This document shows positions 33,607-41,735 of a DNA stretch of 64,000 bases, in pieces; the first letter of the stretch is position 1, and the number at the start of each line of letters is the position of its first letter. Source of the DNA: Rhodospirillales bacterium (GTDB lineage Bacteria > Pseudomonadota > Alphaproteobacteria > Micavibrionales > Micavibrionaceae); contig JACKIT010000002.1 in NCBI GenBank assembly GCA_020638335.1, positions 85,638-149,637 on the forward strand, given 5' to 3'. A program made the position numbers and the translations under genes. The notes under the pieces are model-generated. The model had not been told where the DNA came from. It made no database searches and saw only the letters and a program-made list of their open reading frames with translations.

Positions 33607-34158
33607 ATGAATATTTATATTGAAACAGATCGTTTGCTGTTACGTGACTGGAAAGATGAAGATCGGGCGCCGTTTGCGCGGATGAACGCCGATCCGTTGG
33701 TGATGGAATATATGCCGCGGCCGCTGGATGAGAAGGCCAGTAATAAGCTGGTCGGTCATTTTAAGGATCATCTGGCGCAAAAAGGATATGGATTATTTGC
33801 TGTTGAGGTGAAGGAAAGCGGGCAGTTCGCCGGGTTTATCGGGCTTGATACCGTGCGCTTTACGGCGCATTTTACATCGCCGAAGAAGCCTGCGACGGAA
33901 ATTGCCTGGCGTCTGGATTATGAGTTTTGGGGAAAAGGTTATGGCAGTGAGGCGGCACAAGCCGTTTTGGATTACGGGCTTAATGATTTGAAGCTTAAAG
34001 AGATTGTCGGGTTTACGGTGTATGACAATACACGCTCGATTCAGTTGATGGAGAAGATCGGCATGGTGCGCGATGAGGATGGGGATTTCGATTATCCGAC
34101 TTTGCGCAAAGGGCATCCGATGGGGCATCTGGTGCTTTATCGTGCCAAGCGCCTCTGA
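33607..34158 (+). CDS. GNAT acetyltransferase (RimJ/RimL type)
   Basis: 183 residues. ETDRLLLRDWKDEDRAPFARM is the typical opening of the RimJ/RimL group. AWRLDYEFWGKGYGSEAAQA is the acetyl-CoA-binding loop, and LKEIVGFTVYDNTRSIQLMEKIG the C-terminal core. Substrate unknown (protein N termini or small amines in relatives). Its last codons form part of the left arm of hairpin element B. Confidence 0.88.
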   Translation: MNIYIETDRLLLRDWKDEDRAPFARMNADPLVMEYMPRPLDEKASNKLVGHFKDHLAQKGYGLFAVEVKESGQFAGFIGLDTVRFTAHFTSPKKPATEIAWRLDYEFWGKGYGSEAAQAVLDYGLNDLKLKEIVGFTVYDNTRSIQLMEKIGMVRDEDGDFDYPTLRKGHPMGHLVLYRAKRL

Positions 34159-34289
34159 TATTCTTTGCCTTTTGGTCTGCAAAGGCCGGTTTTCTGAGCT
34201 TCCGGTGCTCAAATACTTGGATGTATGTTCCGTTTCCGGTTCTCGAAAACTGGCCTTTTCGCCACAAAATGCTTTGAATATCAGAGGCG
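34150..34289. repeat. GTAC-loop hairpin element, copy B
   Basis: The outer arms CGCCTCTGATATTC (34150-34163) and GAATATCAGAGGCG (34276-34289) are perfectly complementary over 14 bp and include the TGA of the acetyltransferase gene. Inner arms AAAGGCCGGTTTTC (34181-34194) and GAAAACTGGCCTTT (34245-34258) pair at 13 of 14. Near the tip is AATAC-TTGGAT-GTATG. The conserved single-stranded blocks are shared with copy A at 8529-8655. Confidence 0.7.
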
Positions 34290-34335
34290 TTTTTGTGTGT
34301 GGGGCCTGTGTCTTTAATTTTGCTTTATGTTCTTT

Positions 34336-34524
34336 GTGTATATACCCAATTCTCAACTTTCTTCTTTTCAGCGAAATACAAACTCCCGCGAAACCCCGCA
34401 TTTGATGCAGGGTCCATACGATACATCGTCAAATCCCATGGGCCCCGGCTTAAAGCCGGGGTTTCGGTTTTTTTTGTTTGTTTGTTTCAATCCTTTAAAA
34501 GAAGTTGAGAATTGGGTGTATATA
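34336..34524. repeat. long inverted repeat with internal terminator-like hairpin
   Basis: The left arm TGTATATACCCAATTCTCAA (continuing CTTT) and right arm GTTGAGAATTGGGTGTATA are inverted copies, with AAAAGAA blocks continuing the pairing. Inside, CCCCGGCTTAAAGCCGGGG (34443-34461) is a perfect hairpin followed by TTTCGGTTTTTTTT, which would terminate plus-strand transcription. Together with element B it fills the gap of about 520 bp between 34159 and 34676. Confidence 0.6.
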
Positions 34525-34676
34525 TTTGTGCACATATTTGTGGATATTTGTGAAAAACTTATATTTTATAAGCCATTGTGATTTTATCCTGATCGCGCTA
34601 TAGTGAGGGCTGGATGGCGTTCATGCCTCCTCACTGCTTTCCTTGTTTTAACGTTGATATTTCAGGATTTTTTGCG

Positions 34677-34982
34677 ATGAAAACGGCTCGTGCACTTCTT
34701 TTGGCTTCTCCATTTTTGCTTGCTGCTTGTGGGGAGGGATTTGAACTGGTTCAAACTGATACTATGTTTCCGTATGGCAATCAGCGCACAGCCGGGAGCG
34801 GGTATGCTTATGTGCTGGCTAAAATGTTGCCGGAAAAAGAGATGAAGTTGCAGCCTGTTGCGCCGCGCAAGGCGCCGGAGCCATTGCAGGAAACCAGAGA
34901 TATTATTGAAGATATTCCTGCACCTGCAGAGCCGGAGCCGCAAAAAGCCGAAGAGATCTTTCGCGAACAGCAGGAAAAATAA
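34677..34982 (+). CDS. small lipoprotein
   Basis: 101 residues from ATG 34677 (MKTARALLLASPFLLAACGE); the lipobox LAAC marks lipidation at Cys 18. The mature part is unstructured, Pro/Glu-rich (IEDIPAPAEPEPQKAEEIF). The frame is open further upstream but without a signal. Function unknown. The 285 bp after it (34983-35268) are AT-rich and show nothing I can identify. Confidence 0.6.
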   Translation: MKTARALLLASPFLLAACGEGFELVQTDTMFPYGNQRTAGSGYAYVLAKMLPEKEMKLQPVAPRKAPEPLQETRDIIEDIPAPAEPEPQKAEEIFREQQEK

Positions 34983-35268
34983 AGCTTTCAGATATATGGC
35001 AATAAATTGGCTGTGTTCATTTTGCGCAGTGGATGTAGGTGCGTGTCCATGAGATTTGTTCAAATTTGAAATAGTTTTGATGTTTATTGGATTGAAAACT
35101 CACCAAAAATTAAACGATTTTAATTAACATAATAATTATGGGTGCGTTCACGGCATCTTAAATTTTTGTGATCAGCGTATCACCGTGGATAGCTAAGTGG
35201 TCTTCGTAAAGCGTAAAAGAAAGTCCCTTGGTTATCATGTTTTGTAACATAAGAGAAAGGGTGTACTT

Positions 35269-35919
35269 ATGACAATGGATGTCGAAACTATAGTGGCTGT
35301 CTCGCTAATGATGGCTGTGTTCTCTGCGGTTGCCGCCGTTGGAACATCTCTGGTCCTTGGGGCCGGGTTTGAAAGGCTTCGGAACGGGTTCGAAGTTATC
35401 AGCAAACAGACTGGTTTTTTCAGCGATGCTATTCACAAGCTGGAGCAAAAAGTTGATGTTGTTGATGGCCAGGCCAGTAAATTCAGCGAGTCGATTACGG
35501 CGTTGGATGCCAAGGTTAACAATGTTGGTGAACAGGCTAATGTGTTTAGCGATACGGTGGCCAAGCTTGATAAAAAGGTCAGCGTTGTTGATCAGCAGAC
35601 CGGTTTCTTTAGTGATGCTATTCACAAATTGGAGAAAAAGGTTGATCTGGTCAGCGGGCATGAAGAGATTGTGGCTGAGAAAATGGAGAAATCGGCTGCG
35701 CATGATCTGATCAGTACCGGTAAGGCTGAAGCTCTGGTTGCTCATGCTGAAAATCTTTTGTCTCAGGTTGGTGATTTGGCGTCAAAGATCCAGATACAGC
35801 AGGAGATTCAAAACATACCGGTATCCGGGCAGGCGTTACATCTTAATATGCCACGAAATTTACAACAATTTTCATTGCAAAGTGGATTTGCAGATCAAGA
35901 AGAGGTCCACTATCATTAA
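35269..35919 (+). CDS. membrane-anchored coiled-coil repeat protein
   Basis: 216 residues. One N-terminal membrane helix (VAVSLMMAVFSAVAAVGTSL), then four tandem repeats of 21 residues (three heptads) of the form Q-T/A-x2-F-S-D-x-I-x-K-L-x2-K-V-x-V-V (about residues 44-127), then helical sequence. The first and fourth repeats are nearly identical (QTGFFSDAIHKLE), as is their DNA. It would make a membrane-tethered trimeric or dimeric coiled coil. AGAGAAAGGG precedes the ATG. Confidence 0.65.
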   Translation: MTMDVETIVAVSLMMAVFSAVAAVGTSLVLGAGFERLRNGFEVISKQTGFFSDAIHKLEQKVDVVDGQASKFSESITALDAKVNNVGEQANVFSDTVAKLDKKVSVVDQQTGFFSDAIHKLEKKVDLVSGHEEIVAEKMEKSAAHDLISTGKAEALVAHAENLLSQVGDLASKIQIQQEIQNIPVSGQALHLNMPRNLQQFSLQSGFADQEEVHYH

Positions 35920-35963
35920 GTCGTAAAATTTGCGTGTCAATTTATTGATATTGCGTGAGAAAT

Positions 35964-36001
35964 AAAATACGGGCTCTGCTTAGGTAGGACCCGTATTTTT
36001 T
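35964..36001. terminator. bidirectional terminator
   Basis: AAATACGGG-TC and GA-CCCGTATTT form a stem with T-run AAAATAC / GTATTTTTTA on both sides. It lies between the coiled-coil gene and the convergent XRE regulator. Confidence 0.75.
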
Positions 36002-36665
36002 ATGTTTGTACTTGTTTTGAAGTGTTGCTTTTTTGCTCTGTGGGGAGCATGGCGTTTGCCCAGATATGTTCGAAGCGTTTTTTCTCGGATTCGTAAGCGA
36101 TGTTGCTGTCGATGATGATGATGATAGATTGGTCCCAAAGCTGGAAGGCTACTTTGCCAGTGTAGATGAATGTGAGTATGCAGCGCTGGCTTATGTCTGC
36201 AGGAATCCAGCGACATTCATCATTCGGGCTGAGTATGTTTTTGGTGCCTTCAGGGCATAAAATGCGTTGGCGGATATTGTTAGTTTTGATCAGATCAATG
36301 TGATCAAAGAGCTTTTGCGTTGGAACCTGGCTGGACAGGTTGTTGTTAGCGTTCATGATCAGGATTTCTCCGTTTCGCGCAGCCATGGTGCTTTGGATGT
36401 CTTCGAGGAGGATGCTCATGGATTCCGGTCCATGGAGGATGCGAACATCTTCGGTTTTCTTGCGGATGCCGTTTTGTCCCAGGAATTCCATTTCGGCGCT
36501 TTCGAAGGCCATGCGGATCGCGCGCAGGGATTCTGCCTTGATGTCGGAATGACCTTTTTCAAAATTATTGATAGCCGTTTTGGAAAGTCCAGAGGCATCA
36601 GCGAGGTTTTGCTGAGTCCATCCCAGGATTCCGCGTGCGCCTCTGCATTGTTCGATTGAGATCAT
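36000..36665 (-). CDS. XRE-type regulator with C-terminal sensor domain
   Basis: 221 residues. N-terminal HTH (about 5-60): CRGARGILGWTQQNLADASG and LSKTAINNFEKGHSDIKAES. The C-terminal part (75-205) resembles the PLD-like sensor domain seen in TrmB-type regulators, ending KKRFEHIWANAMLP. Ligand and targets are unknown. It is divergent from the small gene at 36807, whose upstream region it may control. Confidence 0.75.
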   Translation of the reverse strand: MISIEQCRGARGILGWTQQNLADASGLSKTAINNFEKGHSDIKAESLRAIRMAFESAEMEFLGQNGIRKKTEDVRILHGPESMSILLEDIQSTMAARNGEILIMNANNNLSSQVPTQKLFDHIDLIKTNNIRQRILCPEGTKNILSPNDECRWIPADISQRCILTFIYTGKVAFQLWDQSIIIIIDSNIAYESEKKRFEHIWANAMLPTEQKSNTSKQVQT

Positions 36666-36739
36666 GTGTGCTTACATCCTTTTTATATTAGTAATCTATT
36701 TATATGAGCGAAAAAGTCAAAGAGGGATTGAAAGAAAAC

Positions 36740-36768
36740 TTGCATTATTTTTTAAAATGAAATATTAG
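36740..36768 (+). promoter_or_regulatory. possible sigma70 promoter
   Basis: TTGCAT at 36740-36745, 17 bp, then TATTAG at 36763-36768, in an AT-rich stretch about 40 bp before the start of the small gene at 36807. Confidence 0.45.
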
Positions 36769-36806
36769 AATGCTCTAGTTGAATTTTTTGTGTGTGGAGA
36801 GTTATT

Positions 36807-37004
36807 ATGGAATACCCTCGATTCTGTCAAGAATTGGCGCTGGAACGGTGCCGTCTTTGTGTAGCACAGCTTTGTGCGATTCATTATTTTGTTGATTGCG
36901 GTTCTGAGATAGATCCGGCGCATTGCGAAATGATGGAAGATTTGCTGAAAGCATTGTCACGGGATTTGGATGCGTTAGAACATTCCTTGTTTTCGTCATT
37001 ATGA
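36807..37004 (+). CDS. small cysteine-containing protein
   Basis: 65 residues from ATG 36807, with GTGGAGAG upstream. Five cysteines (RFCQEL, RCRLCVAQLC, DCGSE, HCEMM region) and a helical C terminus (MEDLLKALSRDLDALEHSL). No family recognised. A metal site or disulphides are possible. Confidence 0.5.
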   Translation: MEYPRFCQELALERCRLCVAQLCAIHYFVDCGSEIDPAHCEMMEDLLKALSRDLDALEHSLFSSL

Positions 37005-37140
37005 TGCGGGTGATCTTTCGTAGAGTTTTTTCCGTTTATATCTTTTTACCGCGCTGGCCAAGGGCGCGATGATTGATTAAACTTTCTGTAGAAAGAGATG
37101 TGCGTGGCATTTTTGCGGATATGTTCAAGGAGTTTTCGTC

Positions 37141-37992
37141 TTGTCGATCTGGTTTGTACTTTGGTTTTTTATCTCTGCGGCTTTGCTTGGTTTTTTAGGG
37201 TGGTCTTTGTTGATTTTGTATCAGCAGAAGAAGACGTGGAAAGCCTTTGCTGCCAAGCATAAGTTGCGCTTTAAGCCTAACTCCATGATGGAGGGGGCGG
37301 AGATGGAAGGGAACATTGATTCCTATAAAGTCAGTTTTTTTACCAGTGAGCATTTGAATCCCGATATGCGTTCAAGCCGTAAATTGACGGCTGTTGAAGT
37401 TGGGCTTCATAGCACTATGCCGATAGATGGCGCTATTGCGAGTGGCCAGATGATTTCTTTTGTTAGAACATTGAATTTTAAGACGGAAATTCGGCCAGAG
37501 CATAAAAGCTGGGATAAGGAGTATTTGGCTGTGGGGGATAACCGGTTTATTTTGGATGCGTATCTTACAGATGAGCGGATTGAATTACTTGTTAAACTTA
37601 TGAAGATTAAAAACTCTTGTATGGTTTTAATCTTCAAGGGGGACCGGATGTTGCTGCGCGTTGATATGGCCGATCCTATGATTTCTGCAGAGTATTTGGA
37701 CAAGTTTGTGAAGTTATTATTGAAGGCGGCGAAAACTCTGGAAGTATCTCCCGATGAAGCCAAAAAGCTTAAAGCGGAAGAGGTGCGCGGAGTGGGAAAA
37801 GATTCTTCTTTGGTGCTTGATGATACGGTGGAGGCGGGCGCAAGTGGTTTGCAGCTTGAGGATGATGATCACGATCATGATGAGGGGGAGGATGAGGAGT
37901 CAGAGCCGCAGTCGCAAAAAAAAGGGGCTGAGCCTGCTGAAAAGACTCCGAAAAAGTCACAAAATAAGCCTAAGTCTAAGCCTAAAGATTAA
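37141..37992 (+). CDS. membrane-anchored protein of unknown function
   Basis: 283 residues from TTG 37141, with AAGGAG upstream. One N-terminal membrane helix (IWFVLWFFISAALLGFLGWS), a soluble domain of about 180 residues with alternating strands, then a very acidic stretch (DDDHDHDEGEDEE) and a Lys/Pro-rich tail (KKSQNKPKSKPKD). The central domain is not recognised. Its stop overlaps the end of the convergent glucosidase gene by 4 bp. Confidence 0.6.
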   Translation: MSIWFVLWFFISAALLGFLGWSLLILYQQKKTWKAFAAKHKLRFKPNSMMEGAEMEGNIDSYKVSFFTSEHLNPDMRSSRKLTAVEVGLHSTMPIDGAIASGQMISFVRTLNFKTEIRPEHKSWDKEYLAVGDNRFILDAYLTDERIELLVKLMKIKNSCMVLIFKGDRMLLRVDMADPMISAEYLDKFVKLLLKAAKTLEVSPDEAKKLKAEEVRGVGKDSSLVLDDTVEAGASGLQLEDDDHDHDEGEDEESEPQSQKKGAEPAEKTPKKSQNKPKSKPKD

Positions 37993-39653
37993 ACGTATTT
38001 CCAGATTTGGAAGCTGTATGGGGGCAGGGAACCGGTGGATTGGTTTTCGGCTGGGAATACGGTTTTGATATTTTCTGGTAAGAGAAGGGGCGGTAGTGTC
38101 TGGCTGGTATCTTTCAGATTAAAGATGCAGAGCAGGGTTTGTTCGTTGCTTTTACGTTCAAAGGCCAGCAGGGTATCTGAGCCTGTTTCGATAAAGGTGA
38201 TGGCGCCGAAGATGAGGGCTGATTGGTGTTTGCGCCAACCCAGAAATGCGCGAGTGAAATTGAGCGTGGAGGCCGGATCGCTGTCTTGTTTTTCGGCGTT
38301 AAGCGGCGGATGAGTTTTGGCTATTGGCAGCCATGGTTCGGCGGTTGTAAAGCCTGCATTTGTTTCATTATTCCAAGGCAGTGGTGTTCTGCAGCCATCG
38401 CGCCCCTGCCAGTCGGGCCAGAGATGTTTGCCCCAGGGGTCTTGTAAATCTTCGAATTCGAGCTTGGCTTCGGGGAGGCCGAGTTCTTCGCCTTGATAGA
38501 GGAAGAAGGAGCCTTGCAGGCATCCTAACAGCGCGATGAGGGTTTTGGATAGGGCCGGGTTGTGGCCGAAGCCGTCACTATCGGGGCACCAGCGCGAGGC
38601 GGCGCGCACGACGTCGTGATTGGAAAAGGCCCACATTGGAAAAGCGTTAGGGGCTTGTTCAAGGAAATCTATGACGGGGTGGCTGATTAGGTCTGCGGTG
38701 AGGCGTTTTTGTTTACCGGCGCAGAGTTGCGGGGTGTACATAGTGTGCAGGCGGTTGTTCGTGCAGTAGGTGTCGGCGAGTTGGAAGAAGTGGTCGTCGC
38801 CGCCTTCGCCAATTAGAGCGCGGTTATCGTAGTTGTTGGTCAGGGTGCGCAGGCGTTCCAGAAAGACGAGGTTTTCCGGGCGGGTTTTATCGTAGATATG
38901 GTTTTGGGCGGAGTAGGGATCGTCGCCTTCAAATTGGGTGGCCGGGCCGAGTTCGGCGCTGCGCGGCGGGTTGTCGCGCAGTTCTTGATCGTGGAAGTAG
39001 AAATTGACGACATCGAGGCGGAAGCCGTCGACGCCGAGATCGAGCCAGAATTTGCAGATATCGAGCATGGCATTCTGCACATCGGGATTGTGGAAGTTGA
39101 GGTCGGGTTGTTCTTTCAGGAAGTTATGTAGGTAGTATTGGCCGCGGGTTTCATCGAAGGTCCATGCGGGGCCGCCGAAGACGGAGACCCAGTTATTGGG
39201 CGGAACTCTTTCGCCGAACATATCGGGCCGCGGGTCGGCCCAGACATACCAGTCTGCCTTTGGGTTATCGTGTGAAGTTCGGCTTTCTGTGAACCATGGA
39301 TGTTGGTCGGAGGTGTGGGACAGGACGAGGTCGATGATGATTTTGAGGTTAAGCCTGTGGGCTTTGGCGAGTAAGATTTTGAAATCGTCTAGGGTACCGA
39401 ATATTGGATCGACGTCGCGATAATTGGCCACGTCATAGCCGAAATCTTTCATCGGTGAGGTGAAAAAGGGTGAAATCCAGATTCCGTCAATGCCAAGGGA
39501 TGCGATATAGTCCAGTTTTTGCGTGATGCCAGGGAGATCGCCAATGCCGTCGCCGCCCGTGTCGAGGAAAGAGCGGGGGTAGATTTGGTAGATGCAGGCA
39601 CCGCGATGCCACTCATTCTCCTGCTGTTCTTTTTCACTGCGTTGCTGCGTCAC
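37989..39653 (-). CDS. GH13 alpha-glucosidase
   Basis: 554 residues from GTG 39653. The opening WHRGACIYQIYPRSFLDTGG fits alpha-glucosidases and oligo-1,6-glucosidases of GH13. Catalytic residues visible: Asp in GFRLDVVNF near 212, Glu in LIGEGGD near 279, Asp in FSNHDVVR near 344. Cleaves alpha-linked glucose oligomers in the cytoplasm. No sugar transporter lies nearby. The first 16 or so codons (QQRSEKEQQENEW) are encoded by the arm of a hairpin element, so the start has probably been remodelled by insertion. Confidence 0.88.
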   Translation of the reverse strand: MTQQRSEKEQQENEWHRGACIYQIYPRSFLDTGGDGIGDLPGITQKLDYIASLGIDGIWISPFFTSPMKDFGYDVANYRDVDPIFGTLDDFKILLAKAHRLNLKIIIDLVLSHTSDQHPWFTESRTSHDNPKADWYVWADPRPDMFGERVPPNNWVSVFGGPAWTFDETRGQYYLHNFLKEQPDLNFHNPDVQNAMLDICKFWLDLGVDGFRLDVVNFYFHDQELRDNPPRSAELGPATQFEGDDPYSAQNHIYDKTRPENLVFLERLRTLTNNYDNRALIGEGGDDHFFQLADTYCTNNRLHTMYTPQLCAGKQKRLTADLISHPVIDFLEQAPNAFPMWAFSNHDVVRAASRWCPDSDGFGHNPALSKTLIALLGCLQGSFFLYQGEELGLPEAKLEFEDLQDPWGKHLWPDWQGRDGCRTPLPWNNETNAGFTTAEPWLPIAKTHPPLNAEKQDSDPASTLNFTRAFLGWRKHQSALIFGAITFIETGSDTLLAFERKSNEQTLLCIFNLKDTSQTLPPLLLPENIKTVFPAENQSTGSLPPYSFQIWKYV

Positions 39654-39714
39654 TCAGGTACCCTTTTGTACATTTCGTTTCTTGCGCCTAGTGAAAAAGA
39701 AAATCAGAAGAATG
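39614..39714. repeat. GTAC-loop hairpin element, copy C
   Basis: Arms of 25 nt (39614-39638 and 39690-39714) match at 22 positions as an inverted repeat (CTTTTTCACT with AGTGAAAAAG at the core). Tip: GGTAC-CCTTTT-GTAC. On the minus strand it shares the pattern GTAC-N6-GTAC-N-TGAG with copies A and B. It overlaps the glucosidase start: the GTG lies between tip and arm and the arm is coding. Confidence 0.55.
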
Positions 39715-39758
39715 ACAAGTGCTTAATTATTAGACCATTTCAAGTTCAAGAAATTATA

Positions 39759-39794
39759 CACCCCCACCCAAACTCTCCCCCTCAAGGGGGAGGG
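39759..39794. repeat. half CCCTCCCC palindrome
   Basis: CACCCCCACCC followed by AACTCTCCCCCTCAAGGGGG matches, inverted, the left half of the empty palindromes inside dinG. It lies in the gap between the racemase and glucosidase genes and has no second half. Confidence 0.6.
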
Positions 39795-39859
39795 ATGTGA
39801 AGGTTTGGTGAACGCGTGTGAGCTTAGCCGTAGCTTGTGGGGGGAAAGGGTAGTCTATT

Positions 39860-40558
39860 CTATTCTTCTTCTAGCGCCATTTCAAAGGCTTCTTCGACAT
39901 GGATGCGGGTGGTGTCGAAAACGGGTTGTGTGAAGTCGCCCGGGCCGATGAGTGTTGTAATTTCTGTGCAGCCCATGATAAGGCCTTGCGCGCCGTGATC
40001 GAACATGTCGTTTGCAATGCGAATATATTCGGCTTTTGATTTCGGTTTTTGAACGTTCTGGCAGAGTTCGTCAAAAATGATCGCGTTGATGCGGTTGCGG
40101 TCTTCTTGTCGTTTAGGGGTAAGGACGGTGATGCCCTGGTTTTCAAGGCGGCCTTTATAGAAATCTTGTTCCATAGTGTAGCTGGTGCCGAGTAAGGCAA
40201 TGCTGTCCAGTCCTTTGGTTTTTATGCGCGTGGCGGTGGCATCGGCGATATGCAGGAGCGGGATGTTGATTGCGGCCTGGACACGGTCGGCAACCTTATG
40301 CATCGTGTTGGTGCCGATGAGCATAAGCTCTGCGCCGATGGATTCGAGCTTGCGGGCTTCGTCGGCGAGGTAGTCGCCGGCGGCGTCCCATTCGCCGTTT
40401 TTCTGGTGGGTTTGGATTTTTTGCCAATCGACTGAACTGAGCAGAATTTTCGAATTGTTGATGGGGCCGAGGCGGTCCTGCGCCAGTTCATTGAGCCATT
40501 TGTAGTAATGGAGGGATGAAACCCAGCTCATGCCTCCGAGGATGCCGATTGTTTTCAT
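39860..40558 (-). CDS. Asp/Glu racemase-family protein (YgeA-like)
   Basis: 232 residues. N terminus KTIGILGGMSWVSSLHYY; the two catalytic positions read IGTNTMHKVAD (Thr instead of the usual first Cys) and LIMGCTEI (Cys). The Thr/Cys pair is the arrangement described for the E. coli YgeA type, which racemises L-Asp or L-Glu, rather than the Cys/Cys of MurI-like enzymes. Cytoplasmic; may serve D-amino-acid metabolism. Confidence 0.85.
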   Translation of the reverse strand: MKTIGILGGMSWVSSLHYYKWLNELAQDRLGPINNSKILLSSVDWQKIQTHQKNGEWDAAGDYLADEARKLESIGAELMLIGTNTMHKVADRVQAAINIPLLHIADATATRIKTKGLDSIALLGTSYTMEQDFYKGRLENQGITVLTPKRQEDRNRINAIIFDELCQNVQKPKSKAEYIRIANDMFDHGAQGLIMGCTEITTLIGPGDFTQPVFDTTRIHVEEAFEMALEEE

Positions 40559-40578
40559 GTTAAACTCCGGATATGAAG

Positions 40579-40598
40579 ATCCCCGCTTTCGCGGGGAT
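40579..40598. repeat. short GC-rich hairpin repeat
   Basis: ATCCCCGC-TTTC-GCGGGGAT is a perfect 8-bp stem with a 4-nt loop between the cyclophilin and racemase genes. It matches the interior of the palindrome at 11686-11749 and lacks a T-run, so it is more likely a dispersed repeat than a terminator. Confidence 0.5.
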
Positions 40599-40623
40599 GC
40601 ATTCGTTAGATATTCGTTTATGC

Positions 40624-41304
40624 CTAGTGTGCAGCGGCTTCACTGTCGCTGGCTTCTTCTGCAGAAGGTTCACCGGCGGCAGGTTCTGTGATTTCAGCTT
40701 CGGCAGGTGTTTCCGCCGGGGTTTCGGCAGCCGTTTCTTCAGCCGGGGCTGGTGCTGCGGCTGAATCATTGGCCGCGTCGCCGGCTATACTTGCTTTAAT
40801 GATTTTGTCCGGGTTGGCAGGGGGCTCGCCGCGGGCAATCGCATCAACGTGCTCCATACCGTCTGTGACCTGGCCCCATACGGTGTATTGGCCGGTCAGG
40901 AAGGAGCAGCCATCATCGGAAAAGCAGATGAAGAACTGTGAGTTGGCGCTGTTTGGATTGGCGGTGCGGGCCATGCCGATTGTGCCGCGTTTATAAGCGT
41001 AGTCGGTGAATTCCGCTGGCAGGTCGGGTTCGCTTGAACCGCCGGTGCCTGTGCCGGTCGGGTCACCGGTCTGGGCCATGAAGCCGTCGATGACGCGGTG
41101 GAATACGATGCCATCGTAAAAACCTTCGCGGGTGAGTTTTTTGATGCGTTCAACATGCGCAGGGGCGCGGTCTGGCAGCATTTCAATTGTTACTGTTCCT
41201 CCGGTTGAGAGTTCGAGTTTTAGGGTGTCGGCGTCGCTGGCCGCATTTGATGTTGTGGTCATGAGTAGCAAGCTCCCGGCAGTCAAAATGAGTTTTTTAA
41301 ACAT
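40624..41304 (-). CDS. exported cyclophilin-type peptidyl-prolyl isomerase
   Basis: 226 residues. Signal peptide MFKKLILTAGSLLLMTTTSNA. Cyclophilin core with catalytic VFHRVIDGFMAQTGDPTGTG, QFFICFSDD and the Trp in YTVWGQVTDGM. After the core (about residue 170) comes a 55-residue Ala/Glu/Pro-rich tail (EETAAETPAETPAEAEI) that is probably unstructured. Assists folding of periplasmic proteins. Confidence 0.92.
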   Translation of the reverse strand: MFKKLILTAGSLLLMTTTSNAASDADTLKLELSTGGTVTIEMLPDRAPAHVERIKKLTREGFYDGIVFHRVIDGFMAQTGDPTGTGTGGSSEPDLPAEFTDYAYKRGTIGMARTANPNSANSQFFICFSDDGCSFLTGQYTVWGQVTDGMEHVDAIARGEPPANPDKIIKASIAGDAANDSAAAPAPAEETAAETPAETPAEAEITEPAAGEPSAEEASDSEAAAH

Positions 41305-41401
41305 GTGGAAATCCCCATATTGTTAAAATGTGTTCTAAAGTGGTGCCATAGGGGCGTGGGTAATGCAAGAGAGAATGCGTTTGTAGAGTGAGGGAGTGTG
41401 T

Positions 41402-41590
41402 TTAAGCTGTCACAGCTTTGTTGTGATCTTTGACGATGTCTTTGAGGGTGGAGAGACATTGGCAGCATTCTGGGTTTTCGCCGCCGGAGCAAGCGCGGTA
41501 GGTATCGCCAACGCGGGCGCGCTTGCCGTGGCCTTCAAGGTGGTCTTTGACCTTTTTGTCGTTAAACGGGTGGCAGAGGCATACGAACAT
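41402..41590 (-). CDS. bfd: bacterioferritin-associated ferredoxin
   Basis: 62 residues. Cysteines in the Bfd pattern: MFVCLCHPFND at the N terminus and PECCQCLSTL later, binding a [2Fe-2S] cluster. Bfd passes electrons to bacterioferritin to release stored iron. It lies beside bfr on the same strand, with a Fur-box-like site upstream, consistent with induction under iron shortage. Confidence 0.92.
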   Translation of the reverse strand: MFVCLCHPFNDKKVKDHLEGHGKRARVGDTYRACSGGENPECCQCLSTLKDIVKDHNKAVTA

Positions 41591-41652
41591 TCGCGGATAC
41601 TCAATCCTTGGGTTTTAAAGCTGTTATTAAGAAGCATTATCACTACAGTATC

Positions 41653-41672
41653 AGTAATGAAAGTCATTCTCA
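41653..41672 (-). promoter_or_regulatory. Fur-box-like site upstream of bfd
   Basis: On the minus strand TGAGAATGACTTTCATTACT matches the 19-bp Fur consensus at about 13 positions, including both AATGA/TCATT halves. It lies about 65 bp upstream of the bfd start. Alphaproteobacteria may use Irr or RirA instead of Fur, so the regulator is uncertain. Confidence 0.45.
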
Positions 41673-41735
41673 ATAGCTTTATTTTCTCATTTCAAGCTTA
41701 AGCGAAGCTGAAGGGTGGTTGATCCCTTCAAAGTA

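Noticed and set aside
40579..40598. Terminator between cyclophilin and racemase genes
   Set aside because: The stem is perfect but no T-run follows on either strand; the sequence matches a dispersed repeat.
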